Source of the DNA: an uncultured Shewanella sp.
GTDB taxonomy: Bacteria > Pseudomonadota > Gammaproteobacteria > Enterobacterales > Shewanellaceae
Length of the DNA stretch: 64,000 nt
Direction: 5' to 3'
Assembly (NCBI RefSeq): GCF_947497935.1
Contig: NZ_CANMIO010000021.1
Coordinates: 17,459 to 81,458 of the forward strand
Below, piece after piece: positions 51,519-60,877 of the stretch. Position 1 is the first letter of the stretch. Each line of letters starts with the position of its first letter. The notes below the pieces were generated by a model that made no database searches, had not been told where the DNA came from, and worked only from the letters and a program-made list of their open reading frames with translations. Position numbers and translations under genes: made by a program.

Positions 51519-53348
51519 ATGTGTGGAATCGTTGGCGCCGTAGCGCAAAGAGATGTAGCTGAAATTCTTGTTGAAGGCTTAAGACGCCTCGAATACCGTG
51601 GCTATGATTCAGCGGGGGTCGCGGTATTAAATAATGGTGAGTTAAACAGAACTCGCCGCGTGGGTAAGGTACAAGAGTTATCTGCTGCACTGGATGCGGC
51701 TCCTTTAGCTGGTGGCACGGGTATCGCTCATACGCGTTGGGCTACTCACGGTGAGCCAAGTGAACGTAATGCTCACCCGCACCAGTCTGAAGGCAATATT
51801 GCGGTAGTGCATAACGGTATTATCGAAAACCACAATAAACTACGTGAGATGCTCAAAGGCTTAGGCTATAGCTTTGCGTCAGACACTGACACAGAAGTGA
51901 TTTGTCACTTAGTACACCATGAATTAAAAACTCACGACAGCCTACTTGCTGCAGTTCAAGCAACGGTAAAACAACTTGAAGGTGCTTACGGCACAGTGGT
52001 TATCGACCGTACTGACAGTGAACGCATGATCGTGGCTCGCTCTGGTAGCCCGCTGGTTATTGGTTATGGCCTAGGCGAAAACTTTGTTGCCTCTGATCAG
52101 CTAGCACTTTTACCTGTTACACGCTCTTTTGCTTTCCTAGAGGAAGGTGATGTTGCCGAAGTGACCCGTCGTGAAGTCAATATTTATGATGTTGATGGTA
52201 ATGCGGTTGAGCGTGAAGTAAAAGAGTCTGAAGTGACTCATGACGCGGGTGATAAAGGTGAATACCGTCACTATATGCTAAAAGAGATCTACGAGCAGCC
52301 AACCGCTATCGCACGTACTCTTGAAGGCCGTATTGCGGGTGGTAAGGTGCTTGATACTGCATTTGGTGATAATGCTGCTGAGTTCTTAAAAGACATTAAG
52401 CACGTACAGATTATTGCTTGTGGTACCAGCTACCATGCCGGTATGGCTGCGCGTTACTGGCTAGAAGATTGGGCGGGTGTGTCTTGTAACGTTGAAATCG
52501 CGTCAGAGTTCCGTTACCGCAAGTCGCACCTATTCCCTAATAGCTTGTTAGTGACTATTTCACAGTCTGGTGAAACGGCTGACACCTTAGCAGCGATGCG
52601 TTTAGCCAAAGAGATGGGCTACAAAGCAACGCTGACGATTTGTAATGCTCCTGGCTCATCACTAGTACGTGAATCAGATATGGCTTACATGATGAAAGCC
52701 GGCGCTGAAATTGGTGTTGCTTCGACTAAAGCCTTTACGGTGCAGTTAGCGGGTCTATTAATGCTAACATCGGCTATCGGTCGTTATAACGGTATGTCTG
52801 ATGAAATGCAGGCTGAGATCAGCCAAAGCTTACTTTCAATGCCTGCTAAAGTTGAGCAAGCATTAGGCCTAGATGATGCTATCGCTGAGCTTGCAGAAGA
52901 CTTTGCCGATAAGCACCATGCATTATTCTTAGGTCGTGGTGATCAGTACCCTATCGCGATGGAAGGTGCGCTTAAGCTTAAAGAGATCTCATATATCCAC
53001 GCAGAAGCCTACGCTTCAGGTGAACTTAAGCATGGTCCACTAGCGCTTATCGATGCCGATATGCCAGTTATTGTGGTTGCACCTAATAACGAATTGCTAG
53101 AGAAGCTAAAGTCTAACGTAGAAGAAGTGCGTGCACGTGGTGGCTTGATGTATGTGTTTGCTGATAAGGACGCAGAGTTTGAATCGGATGACACTATGAA
53201 GGTGATCCCAGTTCCTCATTGTGATGAGTTTATGGCACCGCTAATTTATACCATCCCACTACAATTGCTTTCTTATCATGTAGCCTTGATTAAAGGTACT
53301 GATGTTGACCAACCACGTAACTTGGCTAAGTCAGTTACGGTTGAATAA
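51519..53348 (+). CDS. glmS: glutamine-fructose-6-phosphate aminotransferase (isomerizing)
   Basis: Makes glucosamine-6-phosphate from fructose-6-phosphate and glutamine, the entry step to UDP-GlcNAc. 609 residues as in E. coli. The N-terminal glutaminase has the nucleophile Cys2 (MCGIVGAVAQRDV) exposed by Met removal. The isomerase half has two SIS domains (IIACGTSYHAGMAARYW, TISQSGETADTLAA, ASTKAFTVQLAGLL), and the C-terminus ends in AKSVTVE. I see no glmS ribozyme upstream, as expected outside Firmicutes. Confidence 0.98.
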   Translation: MCGIVGAVAQRDVAEILVEGLRRLEYRGYDSAGVAVLNNGELNRTRRVGKVQELSAALDAAPLAGGTGIAHTRWATHGEPSERNAHPHQSEGNIAVVHNGIIENHNKLREMLKGLGYSFASDTDTEVICHLVHHELKTHDSLLAAVQATVKQLEGAYGTVVIDRTDSERMIVARSGSPLVIGYGLGENFVASDQLALLPVTRSFAFLEEGDVAEVTRREVNIYDVDGNAVEREVKESEVTHDAGDKGEYRHYMLKEIYEQPTAIARTLEGRIAGGKVLDTAFGDNAAEFLKDIKHVQIIACGTSYHAGMAARYWLEDWAGVSCNVEIASEFRYRKSHLFPNSLLVTISQSGETADTLAAMRLAKEMGYKATLTICNAPGSSLVRESDMAYMMKAGAEIGVASTKAFTVQLAGLLMLTSAIGRYNGMSDEMQAEISQSLLSMPAKVEQALGLDDAIAELAEDFADKHHALFLGRGDQYPIAMEGALKLKEISYIHAEAYASGELKHGPLALIDADMPVIVVAPNNELLEKLKSNVEEVRARGGLMYVFADKDAEFESDDTMKVIPVPHCDEFMAPLIYTIPLQLLSYHVALIKGTDVDQPRNLAKSVTVE

Positions 53349-53376
53349 GCAATAGTTTAGCAATGCGTTAAATAAT

Positions 53377-53405
53377 AAACGGCTACCTAGGTAGCCGTTT
53401 TTATA
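53377..53405 (+). terminator. glmS intrinsic terminator
   Basis: 24-base palindrome: arms AAACGGCTAC and GTAGCCGTTT around CTAG, then TTTAT; 28 bases after the stop. Confidence 0.85.
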
Positions 53406-53520
53406 TTTAATCACTTAAGCTGATATTTGTTTAAAGTTTATTAAACAGAACGGCTAACTATAAAATGTAATAAATATAAGCGCTAATCACTTAATACAGT
53501 TATTCGCGCTTTGTAATGAC

Positions 53521-54564
53521 TTACTCTTTACCGTAAACGTTATTTTCTTGCTCTTGAACACGGATAAAGGTGGTGCGTTTAGTTAGCTCTTTTAATGATG
53601 CAGCGCCAACGTAAGTACAAGTTGAACGTACGCCACCCATAATGTCGTTAATGGTATTATCGACACTGCCTTTAAATGGTAATAATACTGTCTTGCCTTC
53701 AGCTGCACGGTACTTAGCTACACCACCAGAATGTTTGTCCATTGCAGATTGTGACGACATACCGTAGAACTTAACCATGGTTTTGCCATCTTGTTCAATC
53801 ACTTCTCCGCCGCTCTGTTCATGCCCTGCTAACATACCGCCAAGCATAACGAAGTCAGCGCCGCCACCGAAGGCTTTTGCTACGTCACCGGCACAGCTAC
53901 AACCGCCGTCACCAATGATTTGGCCACCTAAGCCGTGTGCTGCATCGGCACATTCGATAATGGCTGAAAGCTGTGGGTAGCCGACACCCGTCTTAACGCG
54001 AGTGGTACACACGGAACCAGGACCAATACCGACTTTAACGATATCGGCACCAGCAATAATAAGCTCTTCAACCATATCACCGGTAACCACGTTGCCAGCG
54101 CTAATCACCTTCATTGGGTGGGCTTCTCGTACTTTTCGTACGTAATCAACTAGGTGCTCTGAGTAACCGTTAGCAATGTCGATACAGATGAAGTTTAGAT
54201 CTTCAGACATCGCCAGAATTTCACTTAGCTTAACGAAATCTGCGTCAGAAGTGCCGCTTGAAACCATAACATGCTGCAGTACATCAGCACTCTGGTTAGC
54301 AACAAATTCACCCCATTGCTCGACACTGTAGTGCTTATGCACTGCGGTCATGACATTGTGCTGGGCTAGGCTAGCAGCCATTTCGAAGCTAGCAACAGAA
54401 TCCATGTTGGCGGCAATAATTGGCACACCCGACCAGGTCTTGCCACTATGCTTAAAAGTAAATTGACGATTTAAGTCTACTTGAGAACGGCTCTTTAACG
54501 TTGAACGCTTAGGTCGGATAAGAACATCTTTGAAACCTAACTTTAAATCTTGTTCAATACGCAT
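53521..54564 (-). CDS. guaC: GMP reductase
   Basis: NADPH-dependent conversion of GMP to IMP in purine interconversion. 347 residues, the GuaC length, and without the CBS domains found in IMP dehydrogenase. The IMPDH/GMPR barrel is clear: LGFKDVLIRPKRSTL at the start, IKVGIGPGSVCTTR-like GPGSVCTTRVKTGVG with the catalytic Cys, IGDGGCSCAGDVAKAFG and FVMLGGMLAGHEQSGG. GAGGAA precedes the ATG. Its leader contains a terminator-like hairpin discussed separately. Confidence 0.97.
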   Translation of the reverse strand: MRIEQDLKLGFKDVLIRPKRSTLKSRSQVDLNRQFTFKHSGKTWSGVPIIAANMDSVASFEMAASLAQHNVMTAVHKHYSVEQWGEFVANQSADVLQHVMVSSGTSDADFVKLSEILAMSEDLNFICIDIANGYSEHLVDYVRKVREAHPMKVISAGNVVTGDMVEELIIAGADIVKVGIGPGSVCTTRVKTGVGYPQLSAIIECADAAHGLGGQIIGDGGCSCAGDVAKAFGGGADFVMLGGMLAGHEQSGGEVIEQDGKTMVKFYGMSSQSAMDKHSGGVAKYRAAEGKTVLLPFKGSVDNTINDIMGGVRSTCTYVGAASLKELTKRTTFIRVQEQENNVYGKE

Positions 54565-54661
54565 AGTTTATTCCTCACATGGATTTTGCGCGCAGCAAAA
54601 CCGCCGATAAAAATTAAATTCCATCGGATATTAAGTTAATTCCTGAGTTTATTTCAGGCAC

Positions 54662-54728
54662 AAAAAAACCGGAACGTTTGTGGACGCTCCGGTTTTAGGC
54701 ATTATAGGAACAGATTTTTTATTAGCAA
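54662..54728 (-). promoter_or_regulatory. guaC leader: promoter followed at once by a terminator-like hairpin
   Basis: On the minus strand, TTGCTA (54728-54723), 16-base spacer and TATAAT (54706-54701) form a good promoter. The expected start (about 54694-54697) coincides with the base of a 13-bp hairpin, arms 54696-54684 and 54677-54665 with one G-U pair and a 6-base loop, followed by T7. guaC starts about 100 bases further. Either the hairpin ends the upstream 91-residue gene's transcript, or it attenuates or protects the guaC leader. Confidence 0.6.
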
Positions 54729-54891
54729 GTTCTCAAATTAAAACAATCATTTCTTAAAAAAAGATGGTTAATATATTGTTGCACTACGTTTTGGTTTTGT
54801 TTTATTTTAAATCTGCATTGTTAATTCGGGTGGTTTTACGAATATGAGCTTTTTATGCTTATATTCTTACTATTAGTTATGCTGCTGAAAG

Positions 54892-55167
54892 TTACTTTTC
54901 TTTCGCGCCTTGCTCCTTAAATACTTTCATATCGAAATTATCTAGTAATAACAAGGTATCAGCTATGGCTGATTTGAGTTTGGCAGCCGGTGGGTAGTTT
55001 GGTTTTTTTGTTTGTTTTAAAGATTCTCTGCGAGTGACAAACTCTAACATTGTCTCAAGGTTGTCTGGACAGTTAATATCGAGTGCGGGGAGTTTTTTGC
55101 TGGATGCGTTGTTATAGATCTCAAACTCTTGCAGCAGGTATTCTTGAGCTTCTCTTATTCTTTCCAT
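54892..55167 (-). CDS. small hypothetical protein
   Basis: 91 residues, highly charged, predicted mostly helical (ERIREAQEYLLQEFEIYNNA at the N-terminus; KLKSAIADTLLLLDNFD near the C-terminus). No signal peptide or membrane segment. I do not recognise a family. GAGGCG lies before the ATG at a proper distance and codon use resembles its neighbours, so it is likely expressed. It lies between guaC and pstB, both in the same direction. Confidence 0.6.
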   Translation of the reverse strand: MERIREAQEYLLQEFEIYNNASSKKLPALDINCPDNLETMLEFVTRRESLKQTKKPNYPPAAKLKSAIADTLLLLDNFDMKVFKEQGAKEK

Positions 55168-55346
55168 GTTCGAGCGCCTCTTTAATCAATAAACCTATAT
55201 ACCCGAAGCTATCTTAATAATGCGTCTTAAACAAGTTAGTGGCGCAAAGTCAGTATTTTAGATGGGGAGTGCGATCGATAATCTTGTTCTTATGTACTAT
55301 ACGTAGATTGAGAAACGCCCACTTTTTACAGCGGGCGTCATCTTGA

Positions 55347-56096
55347 TTAACCAAACTCTCCACTAACATAGCCTTGAGTTCGCTGATCTAGCGGGCGACT
55401 AAATATCTGTGTGGTTTCGCCATGCTCAACCAGTTCTCCCATCCAGAAGAAGGCGGTCTTATCAGAGATCCGTTTGGCTTGGTTCATCGAGTGAGTCACG
55501 ATAACAATAGTGAATTGTTTGCGCAGTTCATCCATTAACTCTTCAATTTTGTGAGTGGCTATCGGATCGAGTGCGCTGGTAGGTTCATCCATTAAAATAA
55601 CCTCTGGCTTCATCGCGATAGTGCGAGCAATACAAAGGCGTTGCTGCTGCCCGCCTGATAAGCCAAATGCTGGGGTGTTTAACCTATCTTTTACTTCATC
55701 CCACAGTGCTGCGCTACGCAATGACTCTTCGACAGTGTCATCGAGTACTTGTTTGTCTTTAATGCCTTGAGCTCTAAGTCCAAAAGCCACATTCTCATAG
55801 ATGCTCATAGGAAAAGGGTTAGGCTTTTGGAACACCATACCCACTCGCATTCTCAGGTGTTTTACATCGACATCCTGATAGATATTGCTGCCATCAAACA
55901 TCACATCGCCATTGATCTTCACTCCGGCGACTAAATCATTCATACGGTTTAGTGTGCGCAGTAGAGTTGATTTACCGCAGCCTGATGGACCAATCAATGC
56001 GGTTACTTGGCGAGCGGGTATGGCTAATGAGATATTCTTTAGCGCATGGTTGTCGCCGTAAAATAGGTTTAAGTTGTTCACTTCTAGCTTATTCAT
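55347..56096 (-). CDS. pstB: phosphate ABC transporter ATP-binding protein
   Basis: ATPase of the high-affinity Pst phosphate importer, 249 residues. Walker A is GPSGCGKSTLLRTLNRMND near residue 33; the ABC signature is LSGGQQQRLCIARTIAM; Walker B is VILMDEPTSALDPIAT; and the family-typical ending is DPRTEGYVSG-like DQRTQGYVSGEFG. It starts 10 bases after pstA. No phoU follows; the next gene is unrelated. Confidence 0.97.
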   Translation of the reverse strand: MNKLEVNNLNLFYGDNHALKNISLAIPARQVTALIGPSGCGKSTLLRTLNRMNDLVAGVKINGDVMFDGSNIYQDVDVKHLRMRVGMVFQKPNPFPMSIYENVAFGLRAQGIKDKQVLDDTVEESLRSAALWDEVKDRLNTPAFGLSGGQQQRLCIARTIAMKPEVILMDEPTSALDPIATHKIEELMDELRKQFTIVIVTHSMNQAKRISDKTAFFWMGELVEHGETTQIFSRPLDQRTQGYVSGEFG

Positions 56097-56106
56097 GGGG
56101 ATAACC

Positions 56107-56958
56107 TTACTTAGATGATTTATTTAAACGTGAGGCAATCACTTTGGTTGCCATGTTTAATAACAGTACTAATACAATGAGTACGGTAGCGGTAGCATAA
56201 GCTTGATCCCACTCGTGCTGGGTAAACAGCTCTTGGGTTAGTTTATAAAGGTGAACCGTTAAGGTGCGGCCAGATTCCAAGACCGACTCAGGGATTTGAG
56301 TCACCATACCGGCAGTTAAAAACACCGGAGCAGATTCACCGATCACCCGGCCAGTACTTAAAATAATCGAGGTCACTATGCCTGGCAGAGCGCTTGGTAA
56401 TACTAGGCGGCAGATGGTGTAGATTTTAGAACTGCCCAGTGCATAACCGCCTTCGCGGTAGCTCATAGGTACGGATAGTAACGCTTCCTCTGTGGTGCGG
56501 ATGATCACCGGTAAAATCAACATAGCGAGTGTTAACGCACCGGAAAGGATAGAAAACCCTAGCCCTAAGGTAGTGACAAAGAACGTCATACCAAATAGGC
56601 CGTAAACAATAGACGGAATACCCGCTAATGATTCGGTGCAGAAACGTATGACTTGTACCACTTTACTACCCGGCGCAGCATATTCGGTTAAGTAAATGGC
56701 CGTCATTATGCCAATTGGTGCGGCAAAGGCGAGTGATAGGCCAACCATATACACGGTCGAGACTATCATAGCCCAAATACCAGAGGCTTCGCCGATACGA
56801 GTATAGGCGCCAGTAATAAACTCCCAGCTGACATGGTCAAGTCCGTTGCTTAGAATGTGCCAAACCACCCAGAGTAAAAATAGCAGCGTGGTTGCTGCTG
56901 CGGCCCAAATGGCACCCAGCATCAATCTATCTTGAGTCTCTCGTGAAATTTGTACCAT
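56107..56958 (-). CDS. pstA: phosphate ABC transporter permease PstA
   Basis: One of two membrane subunits of the Pst importer. 283 residues, about six transmembrane helices. The binding-protein-dependent permease pattern is visible in TESLAGIPSIVYGLFGMTFF and YALGSSKIYTICRLVLPSA, the EAA-like cytoplasmic loop. Its ATG overlaps the pstC stop (TAATG), so translation is coupled. Confidence 0.96.
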   Translation of the reverse strand: MVQISRETQDRLMLGAIWAAAATTLLFLLWVVWHILSNGLDHVSWEFITGAYTRIGEASGIWAMIVSTVYMVGLSLAFAAPIGIMTAIYLTEYAAPGSKVVQVIRFCTESLAGIPSIVYGLFGMTFFVTTLGLGFSILSGALTLAMLILPVIIRTTEEALLSVPMSYREGGYALGSSKIYTICRLVLPSALPGIVTSIILSTGRVIGESAPVFLTAGMVTQIPESVLESGRTLTVHLYKLTQELFTQHEWDQAYATATVLIVLVLLLNMATKVIASRLNKSSK

Positions 56959-57863
56959 TAGTGAGCTCGCTTTCGGTTGAGATAAAGCAGTGAACCATTT
57001 AGTAATACGATAAAGGCCAGTAGCACTATGCCTGTCGAGTATAGGGCGTTGGCATGGATCCCCGTGGCATACGACATCTCCATGGCGATATTGGCAGTCA
57101 GGGTTCGAGCTGGCTCTAATATTGAACCTGGCATAGCAGGTGCATTTCCCATCACCATAATGATTGCCATGGTTTCGCCAATTGCACGGGCCACACCCAA
57201 AGCGATACCGGTATAAATACCGCTGCGCGCCGCAGGGATAAGTACTTTGAAGATACTGAAGATATGCGATGCGCCTAAAGCCAGTGCACCTTCTTTGTAT
57301 GTTGGTGGCAACGCTCTAAGTGAGGTTTCTGAAATCGTAATCACCGTCGGCAGGATCATGATGGCGAGTACGATGACACCAGCGAGTATGGTGTTACCTG
57401 CTGGAATATTAAAAATGCTCTCGATGGCCGGTACGATAATGACTAAGCCGAAGAAGCCGTAGACCACAGACGGAATGCCAGCTAGTAGCTCCACTGCGGG
57501 GCGGATAATGTTGGCTAACCAGTTTGGGGCAAGTTCTGCAAGAAATACCGCCGTAAGTAACGCGATAGGTACACCAATGATGACTGCACCAGCGGTTGAT
57601 ATTAATGATGCCACTATCATAGGCAGCAAACCGAATAACGCCGGTGGCAACCAGTCTTTACCTAATAACATCGCTGACACGCCAGCTTCTTTAAAAGCGG
57701 GTAGGCCTTCACTAAAAACAAACCATCCAATGGTCGCAACTGAAAGCACGCCTACCATGGCGCAGCTTAAGAAAAGTAGATGGAAGCCCATCTCTTTCCA
57801 GTCATAGGACTTAGCGGGGGCAAGCTGCAATCCTTGGGGTTGTGCTTTACTGGCTGTAGTCAT
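56958..57863 (-). CDS. pstC: phosphate ABC transporter permease PstC
   Basis: Second Pst membrane subunit, 301 residues with about six transmembrane helices. Family motifs are VELLAGIPSVVYGFFGLV and EGALALGASHIFSIFKVLIPA (EAA loop), then GVARAIGETMAIIMVMGN. The N-terminal 25 residues are a cytoplasmic extension. AGGT lies before the ATG. It is 77 bases downstream of pstS with no obvious terminator between them. Confidence 0.96.
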   Translation of the reverse strand: MTTASKAQPQGLQLAPAKSYDWKEMGFHLLFLSCAMVGVLSVATIGWFVFSEGLPAFKEAGVSAMLLGKDWLPPALFGLLPMIVASLISTAGAVIIGVPIALLTAVFLAELAPNWLANIIRPAVELLAGIPSVVYGFFGLVIIVPAIESIFNIPAGNTILAGVIVLAIMILPTVITISETSLRALPPTYKEGALALGASHIFSIFKVLIPAARSGIYTGIALGVARAIGETMAIIMVMGNAPAMPGSILEPARTLTANIAMEMSYATGIHANALYSTGIVLLAFIVLLNGSLLYLNRKRAH

Positions 57864-57940
57864 GATTTAACCTATACATCTATGTAAAACTGAATCAATT
57901 GATACAGAGGAACAGCTGTTCCTCTGTATTTAGGATGACG

Positions 57941-58756
57941 TTACTGAACGCGAATGTAGCCTTCTTCAGCCACAATGTTCTGTCCATCTTCAGAGAGGAT
58001 ATATTCAATGAAGTTGTTGGCGTTATCGGGGGCATTTTTATCAATTAATACGATAAAAGGGCGGGCGATTTGGTAGTCACCAGTGACAATGTTGTCATCA
58101 GTCGCTGCCACGCCGTCAACATCGATAGCACGCAGGCTGCTATCAACGCTGCCTAATGAGATATAGCCAATCGCGTAAGGGTTGTTGGCAACTATCGTCT
58201 TAATCATACCGTTGCCATTACCTACCTGAGCCGTTGGTGAGATAGCTGTTACTTTGTGGCCGTTAATGGTGCGTTGTAGTTTCATAATTTCTTCAAACGC
58301 GCCACGAGTACCCGAGCCGTTTTCACGAGTAACCACTACGATAGGGCGAGATTCGCCACCCACTTGGCTCCAGTTTTTAATTTCACCACGGTAAATCTTA
58401 GAGATTTGTTCTTGAGTTAGATTTTTTACTGGGTTGGCATTATTTACAGCGGCTGCAATACCGTCGCGGGCAATGACAACTTCTTTGGTATCACTGTTAA
58501 GTTCGTTGTCTTTCACGTTGCGTGAAGACATGCCAATCATGCTAGTGCCGTCTTTGGCGGCTCTGATCCCAGCTGACGAGCCAGTGCTTTGTACTTCCAC
58601 ACTGGTGTTGGTGTTGGTGTTGTTTTGATAATTCTCTGCTAGCACTTCCATTACATGAGCTACAGATGTTGAACCTGATACTGTTACTGTGCTTGCCTGA
58701 GCAAGTGGTGCTGTCATTAGACCTACTGCGGTTAACAAGCCAAATACTTTTTTCAT
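57941..58756 (-). CDS. pstS: periplasmic phosphate-binding protein PstS
   Basis: Solute receptor of the Pst importer, 271 residues from ATG 58756 (MKKVFGLLTAVGLMTAPLAQA, a Sec signal peptide); the ATG four codons earlier is less suited. It is of the shorter PBP-like type: SGSTSVAHVMEVLAENY, QSTGSSAGIRAAKDG, TRENGSGTRGAFEEIM carry the phosphate-contacting Ser/Arg/Asp-type residues. A Pho box lies about 100 bases upstream, so induction by PhoB on phosphate limitation is expected. Confidence 0.94.
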   Translation of the reverse strand: MKKVFGLLTAVGLMTAPLAQASTVTVSGSTSVAHVMEVLAENYQNNTNTNTSVEVQSTGSSAGIRAAKDGTSMIGMSSRNVKDNELNSDTKEVVIARDGIAAAVNNANPVKNLTQEQISKIYRGEIKNWSQVGGESRPIVVVTRENGSGTRGAFEEIMKLQRTINGHKVTAISPTAQVGNGNGMIKTIVANNPYAIGYISLGSVDSSLRAIDVDGVAATDDNIVTGDYQIARPFIVLIDKNAPDNANNFIEYILSEDGQNIVAEEGYIRVQ

Positions 58757-59298
58757 TACGATTTCCACTCTATTGTTTGGTCGCTTAGATACGAGTTATT
58801 TACAAAACCAAGTTAATGCCTCACTGAAGGCAAGCGCATTAAGACAGAGATATATGACAGTTAGGTGACAGTTTTGTGGGGTTAAGCCTAAGAGGTGTCA
58901 TAAGGGAGAAATAAAAGGCCATTAAGATGGGAGGAAATTACGGGCTAATTGTTAAATAAACAAAAATTAAGGCTAGTATTCTTAAATATTTATTTTGAGG
59001 CACAGCTCAGTGATTTGAAGCGGTTGTACAAGCTAAGGCAAGTATTACTTTGCCGTTTACGGCTTGCTGTTAACCTAGTATTAAGCTTGTTTTAACAAAT
59101 GGGGTTGGGTTTTGTGCTATGTTTCGCTTGTTCGTGTGAGTGATAAATTTATTATTAAACTTTTATGACAAGGCCTTATCCGACTTAAGTCGGTAGAGCT
59201 AGTGGGTCAAATATCAGCCACTCTTCATCGTAAAGTATCCACCATGGATGCTCGCTAACTAATCTTAATTACACAATTCACGTAAAAGGTGCTCTCTA
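58757..59298. other. pstS-antiporter divergent gap
   Basis: About 540 non-coding bases. The left part holds the Pho box for pstS. The right part, AT-rich and with no GATC cluster, presumably contains the antiporter promoter; a short inverted repeat ATCCGACTTAAGTCGGTAG occurs near 59177-59195. Nothing else is supported. Confidence 0.45.
58854..58871 (-). promoter_or_regulatory. Pho box for the pst operon
   Basis: On the minus strand CTGTCACCTAACTGTCAT: two 7-base half-sites CTGTCAC and CTGTCAT exactly 11 bases apart, the PhoB geometry. A third, weaker CTGTCTT follows at 58847-58841. Confidence 0.85.
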
Positions 59299-60495
59299 AT
59301 GACGACTGAAATGATCATGATTGGTATGTCTATTTTGATCTTAGTCGGAATTTTGCTGCATCACCCTTCTAGAACTCTAGGTATACCGTCGCTGCTGATC
59401 TTCATGGGCGTAGGGCTTATGCTAGGTAATGGTGAATTCAACTTTGTTTATGATGATTTAGATAAAACGGCTTGGATAGGCGGTTTAGCGCTAAACATGA
59501 TTGTGTTTGTTGGCGGCATTAATACTTCAACCGACAAGATTAAAGTAGCCTATAAAGAGGGGGGAGTGCTGGCCTCATTTGGAGTACTGTTTACCACACT
59601 GATTTTTGCCGTCATCTTGTATGGTCTGCTGGACTTCGATTTTATTACCTGTCTTCTTTTTGCCGCAATTGTTTCCTCCACAGATGCCGCCGCAGTATTT
59701 TCAATTCTGGAGTCAAAAAAGCTCAAACTAAAAGAGCAAACCGATACCGTATTGGAGTTTGAGTCAGCCACCAATGACCCGGTAGCCATGTTGTTGGTGA
59801 TCTTTTTAACCGATATGGCGCTTTCAAGCAGCAAGAGTGTGATCGCATCTGCAATTGCCATCGAGCTGGTCACTCAAATTGGTGTGGCAATGGTTGTTGG
59901 TTGGCTGGTGGCTAAGGTCGCGGTATCGCTACTTAATCGCATTCACCTATCTGAGTTTGGTCTTATTCCTGTGTTCGTGCTGGCAAGCTTTGTGGTGGCA
60001 ACCTATGGCGCCGAGATGTTAGGGGGCAACATCTTACTGGCTTCTTATATTGCTGGTGTAGTGATAGGTAATGGTATTAAGCGCGGACAGTTAGTTAATC
60101 AACATTTCTTCAATAGCTTATCTTGGCTGGCTCAGGCCTTGATGTTTATTGTATTGGGCTTACAGATCTTCCCACAGTCATTAGCTGCGGTATTTGTGAG
60201 TTCGTTATTACCTGCAATACTGTTAATTCTTGTTGCGAGACCATTGGCAGTACAGCTTTGTTACCTGCCATTTGTTAAAGCGAGTTGGAAAAAACGATTG
60301 TTTATCTCTTCAATTGGCTTAAAGGGGGCTACGCCCATTGTATTTGCCTTGATCCCTGCCGCAGCTGGGGTGCCTGGGGCGCTCGAGATTGTCCATATGG
60401 TGTTCTTTATCGTACTATTTTCTGTTTTTATTCAGGGAGGAGCGATAGCGCCCTTGGCGAACAAGCTCGGCTTGAATCGTTCAGATAAAGAGTGA
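59299..60495 (+). CDS. CPA1-type cation/proton antiporter, short form
   Basis: Inner-membrane exchanger of the monovalent cation:proton antiporter-1 family, 398 residues with about 12 hydrophobic segments. Key transport motifs are present: SSTDAAAVFSIL and FESATNDPVAMLLV with the family's conserved Asp (ND) pair. It resembles the membrane half of NhaP2/CvrA, but ends after GAIAPLANKLGLNRSDKE and so lacks the cytoplasmic TrkA-C/regulatory domains of the roughly 570-residue members. Ion preference (Na+ or K+) cannot be assigned. Confidence 0.9.
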   Translation: MTTEMIMIGMSILILVGILLHHPSRTLGIPSLLIFMGVGLMLGNGEFNFVYDDLDKTAWIGGLALNMIVFVGGINTSTDKIKVAYKEGGVLASFGVLFTTLIFAVILYGLLDFDFITCLLFAAIVSSTDAAAVFSILESKKLKLKEQTDTVLEFESATNDPVAMLLVIFLTDMALSSSKSVIASAIAIELVTQIGVAMVVGWLVAKVAVSLLNRIHLSEFGLIPVFVLASFVVATYGAEMLGGNILLASYIAGVVIGNGIKRGQLVNQHFFNSLSWLAQALMFIVLGLQIFPQSLAAVFVSSLLPAILLILVARPLAVQLCYLPFVKASWKKRLFISSIGLKGATPIVFALIPAAAGVPGALEIVHMVFFIVLFSVFIQGGAIAPLANKLGLNRSDKE

Positions 60496-60503
60496 TAGCT
60501 CCT

Positions 60504-60701
60504 TTAGGCAGAGGCAGTTGTTAAGGTATTTTTAGATTCGATACCTTTCCAAACTTTTTCGTGGAAATAGAACACTACTGTGTTGACTGCAGGTTCGATT
60601 AACGCCACTGCACCACCTATGACTACGCTTCCAGTTAATAGGTAGGTGATAGTAAAAGCTACACCAAAGTGAAGTATCGCAAAAGTCATGGTTTTAATCA
60701 T
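60504..60701 (-). CDS. DUF2061 family small membrane protein
   Basis: 65 residues with two hydrophobic helices (MTFAILHFGVAFTITYLLTG and GGAVALIEPAVNTVVFYFHE) and a short polar tail with KVWKG, matching the DUF2061 pattern. Function unknown. It ends 9 bases from the convergent antiporter stop. A near-perfect Fur box lies 27-47 bases upstream, so iron-repressed expression is predicted. Confidence 0.85.
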   Translation of the reverse strand: MIKTMTFAILHFGVAFTITYLLTGSVVIGGAVALIEPAVNTVVFYFHEKVWKGIESKNTLTTASA

Positions 60702-60727
60702 AATGAGTGCCTCTATTTAATTTGTTT

Positions 60728-60748
60728 AAATGATAATGGTTATCATTT
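60728..60748. promoter_or_regulatory. strong Fur box
   Basis: AAATGATAA-TGG-TTATCATTT, a 21-base inverted repeat with fully symmetric 9-base arms and a good match to the Fur consensus. It precedes the leftward DUF2061 gene by 27 bases; menB starts to the right in the other unit and faces the same direction but ends before this point. Confidence 0.85.
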
Positions 60749-60877
60749 GCAATTAAAAGGGGTTTACATAGATTAGTTTGATAGGGTTTGTCGATTGAAA
60801 AGATGCTTTGGTTATAAACCCATCAATATATTGATGGGTTTATAAGTTCTACTATTTAGCAGCCTAACGCGACACTA

